Assembly: GCA_016839665.1 (NCBI GenBank)
Contig: JAEOTU010000186.1
Coordinates: forward strand, 1 to 17,540
Reading direction: 5' to 3'
DNA: 17,540 nt
Source of the DNA: Candidatus Hodarchaeota archaeon
GTDB lineage: Archaea > Asgardarchaeota > Heimdallarchaeia > Hodarchaeales > Hodarchaeaceae
Shown: positions 14,576 to 17,540 of the stretch, one piece after another
How positions within the stretch are numbered: the stretch's first letter is position 1
How the letters are laid out: every line of letters starts with the position of its first letter
Translations under genes and position numbers: made by a program
Notes under the pieces: generated by a model
The model's input: only the letters and a program-made list of their open reading frames with translations
Told to the model about the DNA's origin: nothing
Database searches by the model: none

Positions 14576-14612
14576 GCTCCGACGGTAACATTTTCACTTC
14601 TTATTAAAGATA

Positions 14613-14623
14613 TTTTTTATAAA
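14613..14623 (-). promoter_or_regulatory. Candidate TATA box of the DUF134 gene
   Basis: Minus strand reads TTTATAAAAAA, 37 nt before the GTG start. A start of transcription about 25 nt downstream would leave a leader of some 15 nt with GGAG in it. Confidence 0.45.
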
Positions 14624-14709
14624 TTCTGTTAAAATGTCTTGATCTCATTTATAATGTTTGAGATGATAAAAAAAAGAGAAAAGGACAAAAGAACGATAGT
14701 AGGAGTTAT

Positions 14710-15081
14710 TCAATCCTGTTTATCGCTAGCTAATTCTTCTAGCCTTTTCTCAATAAGGTCGATCTCTTTTTTTAAACCAGCGAGGGTCTGTTCTAGGTAT
14801 TTTGATTCTTCTTTCGGATCAAGTGCAGTAGGGCCTTCTGGAACTATTGGATAAGGGGGGACTCCTTCTGAAGGATAGTAAGGATAAGGGTAAGGTGCAA
14901 ATCTACCACCTCTTCCCCAACCTGCTCCTCCGCCTCTTCGCCATCCATGACCCCAGCCACCTCCCCAACCCATACCTGGTCCTTTGGTATATCCAGGAGT
15001 AGAGAAGCCGCTACAATATCCCAACCCTCGCCCAGTTCTAGCCCCTAATCCCCTTGGTCCAGTTCTATTTCCTCTTGGCAT
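14710..15081 (-). CDS. DUF5320-type Gly/Arg-rich small protein with C-terminal coiled coil
   Basis: 123 residues, ATG 15081 with a clear ribosome binding site (GGTGAT, 4 nt spacing). The N-terminus MPRGNRTGPRGLGARTGRGL then GYCSGF is the hallmark of the family often found beside NifX/ORP and MinD genes (MPxGDxTGPxGxGPxTGRGxGYC). The middle is low complexity in Gly, Trp and Arg, then Pro and Tyr. The last 35 residues (EESKYLEQTLAGLKKEIDLI) look like a coiled coil. The single Cys (Cys23) in GYCSG is conserved in the family as I remember it. The function is unknown; a metal-cluster role is inferred from context. It is driven by the promoter at 15102-15140. Confidence 0.88.
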   Translation of the reverse strand: MPRGNRTGPRGLGARTGRGLGYCSGFSTPGYTKGPGMGWGGGWGHGWRRGGGAGWGRGGRFAPYPYPYYPSEGVPPYPIVPEGPTALDPKEESKYLEQTLAGLKKEIDLIEKRLEELASDKQD

Positions 15082-15101
15082 TTTATCACCAACGAGCTAT
15101 T

Positions 15102-15109
15102 GCACAAAA
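15102..15109. promoter_or_regulatory. Extra operator half-site GCACAAAA downstream of the TATA box
   Basis: A third copy of the octamer that forms the palindrome at 15121-15140. On the minus strand it reads TTTTGTGC and lies right after the TATA box, where a bound protein would block transcription start. Confidence 0.6.
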
Positions 15110-15110
15110 C

Positions 15111-15120
15111 TATATATAAA
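15111..15120 (-). promoter_or_regulatory. TATA box of the DUF5320 gene
   Basis: Minus strand reads TTTATATATA, 29 nt before the ATG. It is held between the palindrome on its upstream side and the extra half-site on its downstream side. The expected transcription start leaves a very short leader. Confidence 0.7.
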
Positions 15121-15140
15121 TTTTGTGCTAATGCACAAAA
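15121..15140. promoter_or_regulatory. Perfect palindromic operator TTTTGTGC-N4-GCACAAAA
   Basis: An 8-bp perfect inverted repeat with a 4-bp spacer (TAAT), directly upstream of the TATA box of the DUF5320 gene. Together with the extra half-site at 15102-15109 it brackets the promoter. This is the strongest regulatory signal in the window. Confidence 0.75.
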
Positions 15141-15185
15141 GTACCAATAGCTATTCGAATAGTGTTCTTTTTACTCTAATAGTAT

Positions 15186-15965
15186 TTATTCATGTAAAAA
15201 GATATATTGTTCCGTATAGGCTTTGAAAAATTTGTATCCTCCGCCCTCCTGAATAATCCTCATGGCTAAGTTGGAATTGGTAATTCTTGAGCTACCTACA
15301 GCTGAAAACCCGAGATCAAAAGCTAATTTGGGTAAAATTTGAGCTGATGGTCCAAGGAGAATTCTTTCTCCAGAGATTTGGGGCAGTAAACGGATGATCT
15401 CATCAAAGTTCTCAAATACTAATGCTGATCCAGAAATCAAGATAGTATCAACAACTTCAAGATCGGATACCTCTTTAACTTGAGTAATACTGTCTATATT
15501 GGTAGGGGGCATAAGTTTATCTAAAATTTTCATTGAAATACCATTCTTAGCCAAGTAACGAGAGATTGGATGGATATTCCCTACCATTCCTACCATCATG
15601 TCAGGTGTTGGCTTTAGAATCTCAATAATATTTTGACATGAGGCATCAGAAAAATCTATATGACCTTGACAAAAAGTGTTAAGCGCGGCAACTCCAATTG
15701 ATCTCAATATTGCATGAGAAGAGGTACAATATCCAATTAATTCAAATAAGGTCTTTTCTGAAAGAAATCCATTTTGAAGAAGGCGATTGCAAATCTCGTG
15801 GTCAGTGGAACGATTCATTAAGGTAAAGGACACTCCAGTTGTCCCATCTTCTAGTTCAACCCCTGTGTAAAGAACTCCAATGACTACTTTTTTAATAATC
15901 AAATCTCTAGTAGGTTTAATTAATCCTAATGCTCGTTCAGCAAGTTGGGCAAGCTGTGAAGACAC
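15186..15965 (-). CDS. DUF4213/DUF364 family protein (putative heavy-metal chelation domain)
   Basis: 259 residues from GTG 15965 with GAGGG 7 nt upstream. The N-terminal half (about 30-100: VVIGVLYTGVELEDGTTGVSFT, AILRSIGVAALNTF) fits DUF4213. The C-terminal half (about 120-245) fits DUF364: MMVGMVGNIHPISRYLAKNG, VDTILISGSALVFENFDEII, ILLGPSAQILPKLAFDLGFSAVGSSRI. The family has a PLP-free alpha/beta fold and is annotated as putative heavy-metal chelation; the real reaction is unknown. It lies 63 nt downstream of the CDF-NifX gene on the same strand and is probably co-transcribed with it. A role in metal handling is inferred from both family and context. Confidence 0.88.
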   Translation of the reverse strand: MSSQLAQLAERALGLIKPTRDLIIKKVVIGVLYTGVELEDGTTGVSFTLMNRSTDHEICNRLLQNGFLSEKTLFELIGYCTSSHAILRSIGVAALNTFCQGHIDFSDASCQNIIEILKPTPDMMVGMVGNIHPISRYLAKNGISMKILDKLMPPTNIDSITQVKEVSDLEVVDTILISGSALVFENFDEIIRLLPQISGERILLGPSAQILPKLAFDLGFSAVGSSRITNSNLAMRIIQEGGGYKFFKAYTEQYIFLHE

Positions 15966-16028
15966 CGATATACCCTCATCAACTAATTGGACTTCAAATT
16001 GAACTTCTCTTCAACTGAATATGTTCAG

Positions 16029-17333
16029 CTATTCTGCTTTTTGGGCTTGTTTTTGATGAATTATGAATCCATCCAGAATTTCTTGAATTGTCTCTCCACG
16101 AAATGGATCCACTAGAACATTATTGTCGGCAAGTATTGCTTTAGGACCAACACCAAATGTTTTAGGATCCTTGACCAGAAGTATATCTATTCCCTCCTTA
16201 TTTAGAAATTCGGCTCCTAAAATTCCTCTTTTTCGTTCAGCTAGTCTATGAGGACTCTCAACTATTCGTTTTGAAAGAATAACCTGACTTTGAATATTTA
16301 TATCAGCAATTAGAAAAGCAGGGGCAAGTCCAAAGTGCTCAGCAGGAATATCTTGTACTTTGATTTCAAGGGAGGAAACAGCTATCGCAACTTTAAACAA
16401 TGTTTGCACAATAGGCTCAACACTAATCATGATACTATCTAATAGAGAAATTTTGTCTTTCAATGAAGATTCTAATTGGTGAGTCACTTGCGCGAGAGAT
16501 TTTACTGTTTCTGTTGCAGGCATCTGAATTTCAATATCAGCAAAGTAATATGGGCCAGAACGTCTAATCCTAATATTAGACACTTTTTGAACCTCAGGAA
16601 ATTGTGACACGATTGATTGAATTTGTTCAATAATATCAGGATCATCGATGGCATCTAAGAGAGTTAAAAGGGAATTTCTTCCAAATTCCACCCCAGTTTT
16701 GATAATGAGAATACTGATCATCAACCCAATTACACCTTCTAATTGGGGAAAGTCTACTATATGAGCTAGAATTCCTATAAAGACCAATGAATTGGTGATA
16801 GTATCTAGCTGGAATTCTTTTGCAGACCCAATCATTGCGTTTGAGGTGATTTTGGTTCCAATTTTCATATTATACCGATATAAGACAAATGCTGCCAAGA
16901 TAGAGATTAATGAAATCAATAAACCAAAAACAGGTTGAGTTAATGTACTGGGATTGATAATAATGCGAGTACTTTCAATAAGAACACTTAGTCCAAAGAG
17001 AAGAATGAAAATGGCAACGATTAGAGTAGCTAGTGTCTCCATTCGATAGTATCCATAAGGAAATCGTTTTGAGGGATCCTTCTGAGAAAATCGAAGTCCT
17101 AGTAGGACTGCTAAAGATGCAATAAAATCTGTTAGTGCGTCCAAACCAGATGCAATTAAGGCGATGCTTCCAACGAATACTCCTGTCGCAATTTTAAAAA
17201 AAATCAGGAATAGGTTGCATAGCATGGTGATGAAGGTAGCTTTTTCTCCCTCAGCTAGTAGATCCTTTCTTACCTGCTCGGTCAGATAGGGTCCTCCTCT
17301 TCTAATTGCAAAAGCTCCTGAATTCTTAACCAC
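16029..17333 (-). CDS. Cation diffusion facilitator (CDF) metal transporter fused to a NifX/ORP domain
   Basis: 434 residues from GTG 17333, which overlaps the upstream ATPase gene by 52 nt. A CTG at 17285 with a perfect ribosome binding site (GGAGG, 7 nt spacing) overlaps that gene's stop (CTGA) and would remove 16 residues; I cannot decide. Residues 35-220 form six hydrophobic helices with CDF signatures: SGLDALTDFIASLAVLLGLR (Asp65, Asp69) and RFPYGYYRMETLATL. The helix 5 site reads EFQLD (Glu173, Asp177), where many CDF proteins have HxxxD or DxxxD. Residues 225-305 are the cytosolic ferredoxin-like domain. Residues 313-425 are a NifX/ORP domain: FKVAIAVSSLE, AEHFGLAPAFLIADI, AEFLNKEGIDILLVKD, GETIQEILDGF. 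It exports or senses a divalent metal; the extra domain may bind a metal-sulfur cluster. Confidence 0.9.
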   Translation of the reverse strand: MVKNSGAFAIRRGGPYLTEQVRKDLLAEGEKATFITMLCNLFLIFFKIATGVFVGSIALIASGLDALTDFIASLAVLLGLRFSQKDPSKRFPYGYYRMETLATLIVAIFILLFGLSVLIESTRIIINPSTLTQPVFGLLISLISILAAFVLYRYNMKIGTKITSNAMIGSAKEFQLDTITNSLVFIGILAHIVDFPQLEGVIGLMISILIIKTGVEFGRNSLLTLLDAIDDPDIIEQIQSIVSQFPEVQKVSNIRIRRSGPYYFADIEIQMPATETVKSLAQVTHQLESSLKDKISLLDSIMISVEPIVQTLFKVAIAVSSLEIKVQDIPAEHFGLAPAFLIADINIQSQVILSKRIVESPHRLAERKRGILGAEFLNKEGIDILLVKDPKTFGVGPKAILADNNVLVDPFRGETIQEILDGFIIHQKQAQKAE

Positions 17334-17540
17334 ATCTCATGCAGGGGGACTTCTAGTTCCTTAATACCATATTCTAGAACAGTTTTTCTATTAGTCATTG
17401 CCTTATAAATTTCCATATTATAAGGAAGCTCTCCTAAAATCGGGATATTTTCTTCTTCACAGAAATTAATGATATTGATTCGCTGTTCTTGATTTATAGA
17501 GGCTTTGTTGATAATAATTGCTGGTAATAGCTTAAAAAAA
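17282..17540 (-). CDS. MinD/Mrp-type P-loop ATPase, C-terminal part only (possible ferredoxin-insert family)
   Basis: Partial gene: the last 85 residues, with the rest beyond the right edge. It reads LPAIIINKASINQEQRINII then FCEEENIPILGELPYNMEIYKAM and ends LQLEEEDPI. The INK motif (the base-binding N-K of MinD/ParA-type ATPases), the phrase IPILGELPY and the following helix are typical of the archaeal Mrp/MinD family with an inserted ferredoxin domain (COG1149). The part with the P-loop and any cluster cysteines is not in the window. These ATPases are common partners of NifX/ORP proteins. Its stop overlaps a possible CTG start of the CDF gene. Confidence 0.7.
   Translation of the reverse strand, partial: FFKLLPAIIINKASINQEQRINIINFCEEENIPILGELPYNMEIYKAMTNRKTVLEYGIKELEVPLHEMWLRIQELLQLEEEDPI

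Noticed and set aside
1..17540. tRNA, rRNA, CRISPR array or intact insertion sequence
   Set aside because: No cloverleaf-like segment, rRNA core, regularly spaced repeats or complete transposase with ends was noticed on either strand; a tRNAscan or CRISPR finder run would settle it.

Overview
The window is archaeal in character. It is AT-rich, uses ATG, GTG and TTG starts behind GGTGA/GGAGG-type ribosome binding sites, overlaps neighbouring genes by 4 nt (ATGA, TTGA), and carries A/T-only TATA-like boxes. The gene content (a complex-I-like group 4 hydrogenase, archaeal DUF134/DUF5320/DUF364 metal-cluster genes, a tandem winged-helix regulator, an unfamiliar 348-aa protein) makes me favour an uncultured anaerobic archaeon, possibly of the Asgard group. 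The lineage is an inference from general impression, not something proven by the sequence.

Region 1 (1-7844, minus strand) is one operon of tightly packed genes in the order A-B-CD-H-I-J1-J2-K-L-M(partial). This is the order of complex I / Fpo operons, but the catalytic subunits are those of a group 4 [NiFe] hydrogenase. The fused CD large subunit keeps both nickel-binding CxxC motifs and a C-terminal tail after the second one, and the small subunit has the hydrogenase-type CNGCDIE signature. It appears to be a membrane-bound, ion-pumping, ferredoxin-linked hydrogenase with a nearly complete complex I membrane arm, including a NuoA-like subunit. No NADH or F420 input subunit is visible here; genes beyond base 1 are not seen.

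Region 2 (7845-10775) holds a stand-alone NifX/ORP-type protein, a malic enzyme (both minus strand) and, divergently, a HycI-type hydrogenase maturation protease, which fits the uncleaved tail on the large subunit.

Region 3 (10850-12998, minus) is a two-gene operon: an unrecognised 348-aa protein followed 4 nt later by a regulator built from two winged-helix halves. Its upstream region shares a promoter-like block with the malic enzyme.

Region 4 (12999-14242) is a gene-poor, AT-rich stretch with two tiny cysteine-rich plus-strand ORFs, a possible decayed copy of one of them, and a possible integrase/transposase remnant.

Region 5 (14243-17540, minus) is a metal-handling cluster: a MinD/Mrp-type ATPase (partial), a CDF metal transporter fused to a NifX/ORP domain, a DUF4213/DUF364 protein, a DUF5320 Gly/Arg-rich protein under a striking palindromic operator, and a DUF134 regulator. 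A plausible but unproven reading is that it manages a metal or metal-sulfur cofactor in a cell that depends on a Ni-Fe enzyme.
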